Below, piece after piece: positions 9,810 through 17,465 of a stretch of DNA of 45,196 nt. Origin of the DNA: Singulisphaera sp. GP187 (GTDB lineage Bacteria > Chloroflexota > Chloroflexia > Chloroflexales > Roseiflexaceae). Under the pieces are notes generated by a model. The model saw nothing but the letters and a program-made list of their open reading frames with translations. It was not told the DNA's origin and ran no database searches. Location of the stretch: positions 1-45,196 of the forward strand of contig CALQBW020000007.1 in assembly GCA_943328915.2 (NCBI GenBank), in the 5' to 3' direction. A program made the position numbers and the translations under genes. The first letter of the stretch is position 1. Each line of letters begins with the position of its first letter.

Positions 9810-9818
9810 TGGTATGCT
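9810..9818 (+). promoter_or_regulatory. Candidate extended -10 promoter of the AadA-like pseudogene
   Basis: TGG-TATGCT lies 45 bases before the ATG at 9864, with no clear -35. The rest of the 9626-9863 interval holds only this and the katG promoter. Confidence 0.4.
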
Positions 9819-9863
9819 GTGGGTAATTGAATGATCACACCGGTAATCGAAAAGGAATCGCCA

Positions 9864-10609
9864 ATGCACGTCGTTGTTCAGGCCATTAAATCCCAATTAC
9901 CACTGCTCCTACCCGATCAATTGGTTGGTATATACGTGTACGGGTCGTTAGTAAGGGGGATTTTGATCCAGAGATGAGCGATATCGACGTGTTTGTAGTG
10001 TTGTCCAATGATATCGATGTAGATTTATTTGGACGACTCGATTTGTTTCATCAGCGTTTGGAGCTGCAATTCCCGACAAGGGCAGGACGAATTGAATTGG
10101 CGTATATTGTGCAGACCGCATTACAAACATTCAAAAACCAGCGTAGCCCGATTGCCGTAATCAGTCCGGGCGAGCCATTCAATAGCAAAGATGCGGGGAT
10201 TGATTGGCTCATCAACTGGTATATCATTCGCGCCCAAAGTCTGATCTGCTATGGCCCCCATCCACATGCATTGATTGCCCCGATTAGTCAGGCCGAATTC
10301 CGTACCGCCGTGCGCAATCAAGTGGGGGAATGGCGAGAATGGGTTGTACATACGCGGGATTCACGCCCGTATCAAGCCTATGCGATTTTGACAATGTGTC
10401 GTGCGTTGTACGCCTGGGTCAATGGCACGCAGGCATCCAAAATAGTCGCGGCCAGATGGGCGATGCCCTGCTACCCCACCCAAGCGACGCACATACGTGC
10501 CGCCTTGGATTGGCGCACCCGATACCGCGACGTGGTAGCAGATCCTGCGAACTCCTATCCGAACGCTGTGGCCATGGTTGAATTTGCGGTTGCGATGATG
10601 AATGAATAG
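9864..10609 (+). pseudogene. Aminoglycoside adenylyltransferase-like (AadA/DUF4111) gene with a frameshift
   Basis: An ATG at 9864 after an AAAAGGA box opens a frame reading MHVVVQAIKS... through 'GIYVYGSLVRG', then stops at 9975-9977. The rest of the protein continues in another frame: 'GDFDPEMSDIDVFVVL' from 9956 through the stop at 10607-10609. Joining the two at the run of five G (9955-9959) restores the nucleotidyltransferase motif GS-x-x-R-G-D-F-x-P-x-x-SDID and a protein of about 247 residues, close to AadA-type enzymes. The downstream part holds the helical DUF4111 domain ('YAILTMCRALYAWVNG', 'KIVAARWAM'). One G appears to be missing. Either the gene is inactivated, a base was miscalled, or slippage restores the frame. 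Even if intact, antibiotic modification should not be assumed; many chromosomal homologues have unknown substrates. Confidence 0.75.
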
Positions 10610-10631
10610 CTCAATACTGCATGTCGTCGAG

Positions 10632-10681
10632 GGAATGCTCTATAATGACCGCATACCGCTTATATAATTAGGGAGCATTCC
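10632..10681 (+). promoter_or_regulatory. Promoter region of the PfkB-type kinase gene with flanking inverted repeat
   Basis: GGAATGCTC (10632-10640) and its exact reverse complement GAGCATTCC (10673-10681) flank a segment with TATAAT at 10641-10646 and a second TATAAT at 10663-10668. The right arm overlaps the SD (AGGGAG) and ends at the base before the ATG. It may act as an operator (centres 41 bases apart, about four helix turns) or as an mRNA hairpin hiding the SD. Confidence 0.55.
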
Positions 10682-11608
10682 ATGGTGCAGTACGATGTTG
10701 TTGTACTCGGTGAAATAAACGCCGATTTGATTTTGCAAGGTGACGTCGATCCAGAATGGCAACAACACGAAAAAATCGTCGATGACATGGCACTGGTGCT
10801 GGGTGGTTCGGCAGCAATATTTGCTTGTGGAGTGGCGCGCCTCGGCCTCAAGGTTGCTTATGTCGGGGTTTGTGGCGATGATACTATCGGCCGGTTTTGT
10901 CTGGCTGAACTCAACGCTGCGGGCATCGATACCCGCCATGTGATTATTGATCCTGCCATCAAAAGTGGCTTGACGCTGGTTTTGCAAAAACCGCATGACC
11001 GTGGCATGTTGACGTACGAAGGTGGTATCCCGCTGCTGCGTGCTGACATGGTGCCTGCAGAATTAATTGCCAATAGCCGCCACATGCATATTGGCAGCTA
11101 CTATCTACAACATGCATTGCGCCCAGGCTTGCCCGATCTTTTTGCACAAATACAAACCCATGGTGGCACGACTTCGGTCGATACCAACTGGGATCCAAGT
11201 GGCGAATGGGCCGGCTTACATGATTTATTTCTACATACCAATGTGTTTTTGCCCAACGACGCTGAAGCCTGTGCGATTAGCCGGTGTGATAGTGTGGCAC
11301 AGGCGCTGGCGACGTTGGCCTCTCAAGTCCAAACCATAGCCATCAAATGTGGCACCGATGGTGCCTACGCCCAGCGCGGGGCGGAAGTGTCCCACGCTGA
11401 TTCGTTAGCGACGGTGTTTGTCGATGCGGTTGGTGCGGGGGATTCGTTTAATGCGGGGATGGTGTTTGGGTTGTTGGCGGGCTGGTCGCTGGCCAAAGCA
11501 ACCCGCCTCGGGGTAATCTGTGGCTCATTGTCGACGCGGGCCTCGGGTGGCACCGCCGCCCAGCCGACAATCACCGAGGCAATGGTATTTTTGGGCAATA
11601 TGGCCTAG
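10682..11608 (+). CDS. PfkB-family carbohydrate kinase
   Basis: This 308-residue ribokinase-fold kinase transfers phosphate from ATP to a sugar or sugar-like alcohol. The N-terminus 'DVVVLGEINADLI' matches PfkB motif starts. The glycine-rich 'LGGSAAIFACGVARLG' is PROSITE-like signature 1. 'DAVGAGDSFNAGM' near residue 250 is signature 2, with the catalytic Asp in GAGDSF. The substrate cannot be told from sequence; sugars of the ribose or fructose-6-phosphate class are typical, and 2-keto-3-deoxygluconate is possible. AGGGAG lies 7 bases before the ATG. The gene ends 16 bases before the XdhC-like genes, which are unrelated in function, so the operon may be only loosely functional. Confidence 0.9.
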   Translation: MVQYDVVVLGEINADLILQGDVDPEWQQHEKIVDDMALVLGGSAAIFACGVARLGLKVAYVGVCGDDTIGRFCLAELNAAGIDTRHVIIDPAIKSGLTLVLQKPHDRGMLTYEGGIPLLRADMVPAELIANSRHMHIGSYYLQHALRPGLPDLFAQIQTHGGTTSVDTNWDPSGEWAGLHDLFLHTNVFLPNDAEACAISRCDSVAQALATLASQVQTIAIKCGTDGAYAQRGAEVSHADSLATVFVDAVGAGDSFNAGMVFGLLAGWSLAKATRLGVICGSLSTRASGGTAAQPTITEAMVFLGNMA

Positions 11609-11624
11609 CAAAAGTGAGTACCCA

Positions 11625-11945
11625 ATGCGTGACGTAGTAGCGGCAATTGATACATGGCAACAACGGGGCGAGCGTGTGGCGATCGCCACCGTGGTGCGCA
11701 CGTTGGGGTCGTCGCCACGCGGAGTCGGCGCAAAAATGGTCGTATCTGATGCCGGCAATATGGCGGGGTCGGTAAGTGGTGGTTGTATTGAAGGTGCTGT
11801 TTTTACCGCATGCCAACAAGCAATACGCACGGGCCAAGCCACGTTGATGCACTTTGGCGTCCCCGATGAGGCAGCGTGGGAAGTAGGTTTGGCCTGTGGG
11901 GGCACTATTGATGTCTTTATTGAGCCGTTAGGCACCAGCGAGTAA
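11625..11945 (+). CDS. XdhC/CoxI family protein, N-terminal-domain-only
   Basis: This 106-residue protein equals the XdhC_CoxI N-terminal domain: 'ERVAIATVVRTLGSSPRGVGAKM', 'MAGSVSGGCIEGAVF' with the conserved GCIE cysteine, and 'GLACGGTIDVFIEPL' with the CGG cysteine. XdhC proteins bind molybdenum cofactor, have it sulfurated, and deliver it to xanthine dehydrogenase-type hydroxylases. The partner Rossmann domain is a separate gene 11 bases downstream. I chose ATG 11625; upstream in-frame codons lie in the PfkB gene. Only a weak GTGAG SD is seen. Confidence 0.88.
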   Translation: MRDVVAAIDTWQQRGERVAIATVVRTLGSSPRGVGAKMVVSDAGNMAGSVSGGCIEGAVFTACQQAIRTGQATLMHFGVPDEAAWEVGLACGGTIDVFIEPLGTSE

Positions 11946-11956
11946 GGTGTCATTGT

Positions 11957-12676
11957 ATGCAAAAAACTATCTACACGCGCCTACGTGACTTGATTACCCG
12001 CGAACAGCCGGTTGCCTTGGCAACCGTCGTCGCTGGCGATGATATTGGGGTACAGGTCCTAATCCAGCCCGACCAAGCGGTCATCAGCATGCTCAATGAC
12101 ACTGCGTTGGTCGCGCAAGTCCGCCAAGACGCCTTGGCGATGTTGCTCCGTGGCGATCAAGGTGTGCGTACCTATGGTGAACGTCAGATTTTCATCGAAA
12201 CCTACCCACCTCCTGCCACAATTATCATGGTGGGGGCGGTGCATATTGCGGTGGCCTTGACGGCCTTTGCCAAACCGTTGGGCTTTCGTACGATTGTGGT
12301 CGATGCCCGCGGTGCCTTTGCCACCAACGAACGCTTTGGGCATGCCGACGAACTCGTGCATGCTTGGCCTGATGAAGCCTTGCAAGGGCGATTACACAGC
12401 AACACAGCCGTGGTGGTACTTACCCACGACCCCAAATTAGATGACCCCGCTTTGCTAGTGGCATTACCAAGTGCAGCCCGCTTTGTGGGGGCGCTGGGGA
12501 GTAGCAAAACCCAGGCAGCGCGGGTGATTCGCCTGCGGGAAGCTGGGCTTACTGATGACCAAATTGCCCGCTTGCATGCGCCGATCGGTTTGCCAATTGG
12601 CGGGCGTACCCCCGAAGAAATCGGCTTGAGCATCATGGCGCAAATCGTCGCCGAGCGTAACGGAAAGTCATTATGA
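11957..12676 (+). CDS. XdhC family protein, Rossmann (C-terminal) domain
   Basis: This 239-residue protein has an N-terminal stretch resembling the rest of the CoxI-type domain ('EQPVALATVV') and then the XdhC Rossmann domain: 'PPATIIMVGAVHIAVAL' (dinucleotide-binding), 'FRTIVVDARGAFAT', 'VVVLTHDPKLDDPAL', 'FVGALGSSKTQAAR' and 'GLPIGGRTPEEIGLSI'. With the preceding gene it makes a complete XdhC-like maturation factor for molybdenum hydroxylases. AAGGTG precedes the ATG. The stop overlaps the start of the MocA-like gene as ATGA (12673-12676). Confidence 0.9.
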   Translation: MQKTIYTRLRDLITREQPVALATVVAGDDIGVQVLIQPDQAVISMLNDTALVAQVRQDALAMLLRGDQGVRTYGERQIFIETYPPPATIIMVGAVHIAVALTAFAKPLGFRTIVVDARGAFATNERFGHADELVHAWPDEALQGRLHSNTAVVVLTHDPKLDDPALLVALPSAARFVGALGSSKTQAARVIRLREAGLTDDQIARLHAPIGLPIGGRTPEEIGLSIMAQIVAERNGKSL

Positions 12677-13269
12677 CCGTCGCTGCCATCATCCTCGCAG
12701 CCGGCTTATCGCGCCGCCTTGGCCGCCCCAAGCAGTTCCTTGATTGGGGCGGGGTGCCGTTGGTGCGCCATAGTCTGCTGACGGCAAAGCATTCTATGCT
12801 CTCCGCCGTCGCGGTGGTGGTAGGGCATCACGCCGATGCAGTGTGCGCCATTGTGGCAGACCTCGCAGTGCCTTGCATCGAAAACACCACGTACGAAAGT
12901 GGTCAAGCCAGCTCCGTCGCCTGTGGTGCGCAATGGTTTTTGACGCAGTCATATGATGCCCTGATGGTGCTGCTTTGTGACCAACCACTATTGACTGCTG
13001 CGCATATCAATGCGTGTATTGCTGCGTGGCAAGCCACGCGGCCGGCGGTGCTAATCCCACAAGTTGCGGGGCAAGCAACTAACCCGGTCATCTGGTCTGC
13101 TGCCACGGTGCCATTGCTGACGACATTGACCGGCGACCAAGGCGGGCGTGTGTTGTTTGGCGCAAGTAAAGTTTCCCCACAGTTTTGGCCAATTGATTCC
13201 CCTGAATTGTTACGTGATATAGATACCGATGCGGATTATGCCGCGCTGCGTGCAGATGCTGCAATCTAA
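12673..13269 (+). CDS. MocA-like molybdenum cofactor nucleotidyltransferase
   Basis: This 198-residue NTP-transferase has the GT-A nucleotide-binding start 'IILAAGLSRRLGRPKQ' (residues 6-21) and a 'GQASSVACGAQ' segment. The metal-binding region follows as 'LMVLLCDQPLLTA', and then 'GDQGGRVLF'. This matches MocA/MobA-like enzymes that add CMP (or GMP) to molybdopterin for xanthine dehydrogenase-family proteins. It overlaps the XdhC Rossmann gene by four bases, which fits shared cofactor maturation. No molybdenum hydroxylase structural genes are in the window. Confidence 0.9.
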   Translation: MTVAAIILAAGLSRRLGRPKQFLDWGGVPLVRHSLLTAKHSMLSAVAVVVGHHADAVCAIVADLAVPCIENTTYESGQASSVACGAQWFLTQSYDALMVLLCDQPLLTAAHINACIAAWQATRPAVLIPQVAGQATNPVIWSAATVPLLTTLTGDQGGRVLFGASKVSPQFWPIDSPELLRDIDTDADYAALRADAAI

Positions 13270-13305
13270 TCAAACACGCATTTACATTTGACACGCTAGG
13301 ATAAC

Positions 13306-14271
13306 ATGCGCCTGCAACTTCGCCCGACTGCCTTAAGTGAAGGATTGATCGCTCGTCACAATATAAGTGATGTAGCTGGTCGCCGGCTTGTCAGCAAAGG
13401 TCGGGTAATTACAGCCGCAGATGTAGCGCAGTTGTTGTTGCATGCTATTCCGCAGGTGCATGTGGTCGAATTAGAAGACAACGATATCGATGAACACACT
13501 GCTGCCACGTTGGTGGCGGTACGTAGTTGTCATAGTGGCGTGCGAATTATGCCACCACACCATGGTCGTGTCGATGTCGTGTCCGATTTTGCCGGTATGG
13601 TGTCAGTAACTGGATCACATTTAACTGCCTGGCATGCCATTGATGGGGTAACAATTGCGACCGTAGCAGGGTGGGGGGCGGTTTCTGTAGCGCAACGCAT
13701 CGCCACAATCAAAATTTTGCCATTTGCATTGCCCCGACAAAACTTTACCGTGACTCCAGCGCCGGCAATTGCGGTACTCCCATTTGTGCGGCGCCGGATC
13801 GCCATTATTATGATTGGGAATGATGCGATTTGTGCACGATTACAGCGCACCCATATTCCGCCATTGCAGGCACGGCTTCTCCCAGTCCATGCAACGGCGG
13901 TCGCGTCATTTCAATGTAATGCAGATAGTCACTCCGTCGCACGCGCGTTGCATGACGCTACTGCATGTGCTGATATTGTAATGACGGTCGCCGAAACCTC
14001 GATTATGGACCGTGACGATGTAATGCCCCAAGGGTTATTACTCGCAGGGGGCATGATTACTTGTTATGGGGCACCAGTAGAACCGGGGAATCTCTTGTTG
14101 CTTGGACAACTCGCTGGCATACCGATTATCGGCACTCCCGGATGTATTCGTGGGCATGCCCGGAATGTGATCGACGAATTGTTGCCTCGGATTGTGGCAG
14201 ATTGTCTGCCGACCGCCCAAGATGTGTACGCCTTGGCGAATGGTGGGTTGCTGTCATCGCCGAAGGATTGA
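13306..14271 (+). CDS. MoeA-like molybdopterin-binding protein
   Basis: This 321-residue protein resembles the molybdopterin-binding (MoCF/MoeA-like) proteins encoded beside MocA and XdhC. Visible are an N-terminal SAF-like segment ('LIARHNISDVAGRRLVSKGRVIT'-like in two pieces, with 'TAADVAQLLLHAIPQV'), and a C-terminal MoCF-type part with 'MTVAETSIMDRDDVMP', 'LLLAGGMITCYGAPVEPGNLLLL' in pieces, and 'IPIIGTPGCIRGHARNVIDELLPR'. The GTPGC and PVEPGNLL strings are typical of this group. It probably carries or inserts the cofactor in the same pathway. AGGA lies 5 bases before the ATG; 36 bases separate it from the MocA-like gene. Confidence 0.82.
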   Translation: MRLQLRPTALSEGLIARHNISDVAGRRLVSKGRVITAADVAQLLLHAIPQVHVVELEDNDIDEHTAATLVAVRSCHSGVRIMPPHHGRVDVVSDFAGMVSVTGSHLTAWHAIDGVTIATVAGWGAVSVAQRIATIKILPFALPRQNFTVTPAPAIAVLPFVRRRIAIIMIGNDAICARLQRTHIPPLQARLLPVHATAVASFQCNADSHSVARALHDATACADIVMTVAETSIMDRDDVMPQGLLLAGGMITCYGAPVEPGNLLLLGQLAGIPIIGTPGCIRGHARNVIDELLPRIVADCLPTAQDVYALANGGLLSSPKD

Positions 14272-14336
14272 GGGAATGACGACAGACTCCCGATGAAAAC
14301 CACATATTTTGATGGTTGATGACGAGTCCGCTTGGG

Positions 14337-14558
14337 CTAAATGAACTCGTCCATCCCGAATGAATTAACACAGTCAATTAAAATTGGGTGCAGTAATCCC
14401 CAACACCTTCCCATATACGTGAAATGCATTGGGTGCGTGTGATTATCTAGCAATTGTTGGGCAACGTAGCGACACATGGACAACGTGACACTTTTGAAAT
14501 AGCGGATTTTAAGTAATAACCCAAATTTGGACCAGTTCTCCCTACAAGGAATAGTCAA
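14337..14558 (-). pseudogene. Possible remnant of a Tn3-type transposase N-terminus
   Basis: This 73-codon frame contains 'KFGLLLKIRYF' and 'CRYVAQQLLD'. They loosely resemble two conserved blocks (GFALLLK..., ...VVxYVAxQL) of the DUF4158 N-terminal domain of Tn3-family transposases. The spacing is shorter than usual and there is no downstream transposase, terminal repeat or resolvase. It may equally be a chance frame. It lies in the 0.8-kb gap between the molybdenum genes and the ATP synthase operon. Confidence 0.25.
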
Positions 14559-14627
14559 AATGGTTCACTTCAACCGTGAGTGATCATGTATCGGCATCAA
14601 TTTGCACGAAAATGGGATGTCTTTGTA

Positions 14628-14849
14628 TCATTTTTGCAAGTCGATGATTCGTAAACGTGCAGACATGGCGGTGTTGATACAGCTTTTATCGAAGATATTG
14701 TGCGCAGTTTGGCGGGTTTCAGCATGATGTCGAACAAAACCGGACTGGGTGTGACTATTGTGGTTATTATTCGAGTTTTCACCATGATCAAGGATCCAAA
14801 ATTCGGCATCCCCTGTAAAACGACCATCGCTGTTGAGCGAAAATTGCAA
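14628..14849 (-). other. Unrecognised open frame in a gene-poor gap (possibly decayed)
   Basis: A frame of about 73 codons reads 'LNSDGRFTGDAEFWILDHGE' and ends 'SARLRIIDLQK'. The composition looks protein-like, but it starts only at a TTG with no SD, right after an in-frame TAA. An overlapping frame (14597-14875) reads plausibly just upstream ('VVKQGEEGNF'). A one-base shift would join them, which suggests a decayed gene fragment. I do not recognise a family. The rest of 14272-15066 contains the atp promoter, a weak hairpin at about 14319-14355 and nothing else I can support. Confidence 0.25.
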
Positions 14850-14929
14850 AAATTACCCTCTTCACCCTGCTTCACAACATGACCGGCATGTTCCTATGAT
14901 GGCTAATGCGCATAAATCAAAAAAATTAG

Positions 14930-14959
14930 TTGCTCGTTGAATTAGAGTTGTGGTACTAT
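14930..14959 (+). promoter_or_regulatory. Promoter of the ATP synthase operon
   Basis: TTGCTC (14930-14935) is followed after 18 bases by TACTAT (14954-14959), which is preceded by TGG (14951-14953) as an extended -10. A start near 14966 gives a leader of about 100 bases before atpB. It is the best match in the gap. Confidence 0.55.
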
Positions 14960-15066
14960 TAAATAGAATATACCTACACCCCCAAACGTGTTAGCGCCTA
15001 ATCACGATTAAGGGTATGAAGTATAGTACTTTGTGAAAGCGTTCATTAAGTCAGAGGGGCGTGTTC

Positions 15067-16041
15067 ATGAGAATTCGCACAGCCGCATTGGCGGCCCTCG
15101 TAATCGGCGCTGTACTGTTTTTTGCGTTCAACTTGAAGTTCCCCACATTCCCGCCAGTATCTGTGAAAGCAGAAGCGCTGGCATGTATTGGGGGCGTGAT
15201 AGATGACGCAGGTCATTGCAGTAAAGAAACAGTGTTTCCGATTACAAACTCCGTGCTAACAACGGTCGTGGTCGATGTGTTGTTAGTGTTGTTGGTCATT
15301 TTTGGAGTGCGCAACAAGATGGTTCCCCGTGGCTTCCAAAACTTTGTGGAACTGGTGGTGAGTTCACTCCACGATTTTGCCTTGGGTGTCGACAAGAAGA
15401 ATGTTGCCAAGTTCTTCCCATTTGTCGGGACAGCATTTTTGCTGATTTTGCTTTCGAATTTTGTGGGTTTGATTCCAGGGGTCGGCAGTATCGGGTCTTG
15501 TCAGGTAGTCACTGATCCTGTCCGTCTTGCCAAGATGGAAGAGGATACAGCGAAAATTAAACTGACAAGTTTCGATTCGTTGCCACAGCAATGCAATCAT
15601 CATGAGCATGAGGAATTGGTGCCGTTTTTTCGGGCACCAACAGCTGACTTGAACATGACGTTGGCGTTGGGGTTGATGGCGGTCATTCTCATTGAGTATT
15701 TTGGTCTCAAGGCGCTGGGGCTCGAGTATCTCGTGCGGTTTTTCAACTTCCGTGAAGGTCCGATGTTTACGGTGATTGGCTTTATTGAGCTGTTGTCCGA
15801 ATTCATTCGTATCGTATCGTTTGCCTTCCGTCTGTTCGGCAACATCTTCGCTGGTGAAGTAGTGCTTATCGTTATGGGGTATTTGTTCCCATATATGTTG
15901 CCACTGCCCTTCTATGCATTCGAAGTATTTGTCGCATTGATGCAAGCGGTCATCTTCGCGGTGTTGACGTTGGTATTCATGTCCATGGCCACACAGGCCC
16001 ATGGTGGCGGTCATGATGAGCAAGAAGTAGCAGCTCATTAA
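15067..16041 (+). CDS. atpB: ATP synthase Fo subunit a
   Basis: This 324-residue membrane protein forms the proton half-channels of F1Fo ATP synthase. The essential arginine region is visible as 'FAFRLFGNIFAGE'; the downstream helix 'FVALMQAVIFAVLTLVFM' is the last transmembrane segment. An N-terminal signal-like helix (residues 5-23) is followed by an extracytoplasmic stretch with two cysteines about ten residues apart ('LACIGG' and 'GHCSKE'). A second, unusually long hydrophilic loop of about 50 residues after 'FVGLIPGV' has two more cysteines and a His-rich run (NHHEHEE). I start at ATG 15067, 9 bases after GAGGGG; a GTG at 15061 is too close to the SD. First gene of atpBEFHAGDC. Confidence 0.97.
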   Translation: MRIRTAALAALVIGAVLFFAFNLKFPTFPPVSVKAEALACIGGVIDDAGHCSKETVFPITNSVLTTVVVDVLLVLLVIFGVRNKMVPRGFQNFVELVVSSLHDFALGVDKKNVAKFFPFVGTAFLLILLSNFVGLIPGVGSIGSCQVVTDPVRLAKMEEDTAKIKLTSFDSLPQQCNHHEHEELVPFFRAPTADLNMTLALGLMAVILIEYFGLKALGLEYLVRFFNFREGPMFTVIGFIELLSEFIRIVSFAFRLFGNIFAGEVVLIVMGYLFPYMLPLPFYAFEVFVALMQAVIFAVLTLVFMSMATQAHGGGHDEQEVAAH

Positions 16042-16078
16042 TTTCGTACTAGTTAAGTAAGTATTTCGGAGGAATGAA

Positions 16079-16312
16079 ATGACTGATGAAGGACTTCGTT
16101 TTGTTGCGATGGCATTGGCCATCGGCTTAGGCGCAATTGGACCGGGTGCCGGTATCGGCGTGGTGTTTAGTGGTGCATTGCAGGCAATGGGACGCAATCC
16201 CGAAGCCGAAGGTATGCTCCGCACGTACATGTTCTTGGGCTTCGCATTGGCCGAAGTGCCGTTCATTCTTTCGATGGTGTTCGGTCTGCTCATCGGCTTC
16301 AAAATTATCTAG
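16079..16312 (+). CDS. atpE: ATP synthase Fo subunit c
   Basis: This 77-residue hairpin protein forms the rotor ring. Helix 1 carries '[10 protein letters not shown]', the polar loop is 'GRNPEAEG', and the ion-binding carboxylate is the Glu in '[11 protein letters not shown]' of helix 2. The sodium-binding residues of known Na+ c-subunits (Gln in PGxGQG, and Ser/Thr after the Glu) are Ile and Val here, so proton coupling is predicted. A strong GGAGG SD precedes the ATG. Cotranscribed with atpB (37-base gap). Confidence 0.97.
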   Translation: MTDEGLRFVAMALAIGLGAIGPGAGIGVVFSGALQAMGRNPEAEGMLRTYMFLGFALAEVPFILSMVFGLLIGFKII

Positions 16313-16359
16313 TTTTGGTTGTGTGGGGTTTGCCCCATATACCCACAAGGAGCACTGCT

Positions 16360-16851
16360 TTGGAAAAACTAGGCATTAATTACAGCCTGTTGGTGGCGCA
16401 GATTTTCAACGTCATCTTCTTGGTGTGGATGTTGTCAAAGTTCCTCTTTACCCCTATTCTTAATCTCTTGCAAGAGCGCACGAAGCGTGTTGAAGAGAGT
16501 CTCCGTGAAGCCGACAAAGTGCGCGAGCAAATGGCTTCACAGCGCAAAGAAAACGAAGCCGAACAGGCCAAGGCTCGTCAAGAAGCCGCTGCGGTGATGG
16601 CACAGGCACAAGAGCGTGCCCGTGTCCAAGAAGCAGAAATCGTGAATCAAGCGCGACACGAAGCAGAGCGGATCAAGGCTGAGGCGCGTGCCAATGCCGA
16701 AACCGAGCTGGATCGCATGGCTGGCGAATTCAAGAACCAGGCTGCCACATTGGTAACCGAAACGGCTGCCAAAGTATTGGGCGCAGAGCTCAAGGGCAAT
16801 CACAAGCAATTAATCGACGAGTCGTTGAGCCGCTTAGGGCGCAACAACTAA
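16360..16851 (+). CDS. atpF: ATP synthase Fo subunit b
   Basis: This 163-residue peripheral stalk protein has one N-terminal membrane helix ('[19 protein letters not shown]', residues 11-29) followed by a long charged coiled coil rich in Ala, Glu, Arg and Lys ('[18 protein letters not shown]'). It ends with the delta-contacting tail '[13 protein letters not shown]'. The start is a TTG at 16360, 8 bases after AAGGAG. Upstream in-frame codons would give a non-homologous leader, and the TTG gives the normal '[11 protein letters not shown]' type N-terminus. Confidence 0.94.
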   Translation: MEKLGINYSLLVAQIFNVIFLVWMLSKFLFTPILNLLQERTKRVEESLREADKVREQMASQRKENEAEQAKARQEAAAVMAQAQERARVQEAEIVNQARHEAERIKAEARANAETELDRMAGEFKNQAATLVTETAAKVLGAELKGNHKQLIDESLSRLGRNN

Positions 16852-16902
16852 TGTACAGAGCGTGGCGGTTGGTGATTGTGCCAGCTGCAAGCGAGGTATA
16901 CC

Positions 16903-17382
16903 GTGACTACATCTGATACACAGATGATTGCGCGAGCACTCCAAGAAGCATTGAATGGTGCCGCCCTCAAGGCATTACGTTCCGCTGCTGAAGCGGTTCG
17001 TGGTGGTGCGAGTAGTGTCGAAAGCGTCAATGCGGTATTGGGCGCCGATGCACCACGTGAAGTCCGAAACGTTGTCGCCACCCTGGCTAATGCTGGCCGC
17101 CTCAATACGATTGAGGCTGTTGTCAAAGCGTTTGAAAGTGCCACGAATCGTGGGACACAAGCGCTCGAAGCAACCGTCACGAGCGCAGTCGCGTTAAGTG
17201 ATGCCGAGCAAGCAACAACGATCGCAGATCTCCGTGGTAAATATGGCCAAGGTCTCGTGGTTCTCTTCGCCGTCGACGAGTCACTTATTGGTGGCTTGAT
17301 TGTACGGGTCGGTGATCAAGTACTCGATAACAGCTTGCGTACCCGCTTGAGTGCGGTGCAACGCAGTATGTTGACCAGTTAA
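16903..17382 (+). CDS. atpH: ATP synthase F1 subunit delta
   Basis: This 159-residue protein links the b-dimer stalk to the top of the F1 head (OSCP-type). Its start is the GTG at 16903 after GCGAGG. The C-terminal signature is clear: 'GQGLVVLFAVDESLIGGLIVRVGDQVLDNSLRTRL', in which the DESLIGG and GDxxxDxS blocks are diagnostic. The N-terminal helical domain is poorly conserved, as is normal. A small hairpin (AGCCGC/GCGGCT, about 17420-17433) lies in the 83 bases before atpA. Confidence 0.93.
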   Translation: MTTSDTQMIARALQEALNGAALKALRSAAEAVRGGASSVESVNAVLGADAPREVRNVVATLANAGRLNTIEAVVKAFESATNRGTQALEATVTSAVALSDAEQATTIADLRGKYGQGLVVLFAVDESLIGGLIVRVGDQVLDNSLRTRLSAVQRSMLTS

Positions 17383-17465
17383 CTTTTGCCACCACATAAT
17401 TGAAACGGCAGTAGACGGGAGCCGCAGGCGGCTTTCGTCGCGAAACAACGATTGAGGTGCCAGAC

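Noticed and set aside
15364-16302. A 312-codon minus-strand frame opposite atpB and atpE
   Set aside because: It crosses two certain genes on the other strand and has no family likeness.
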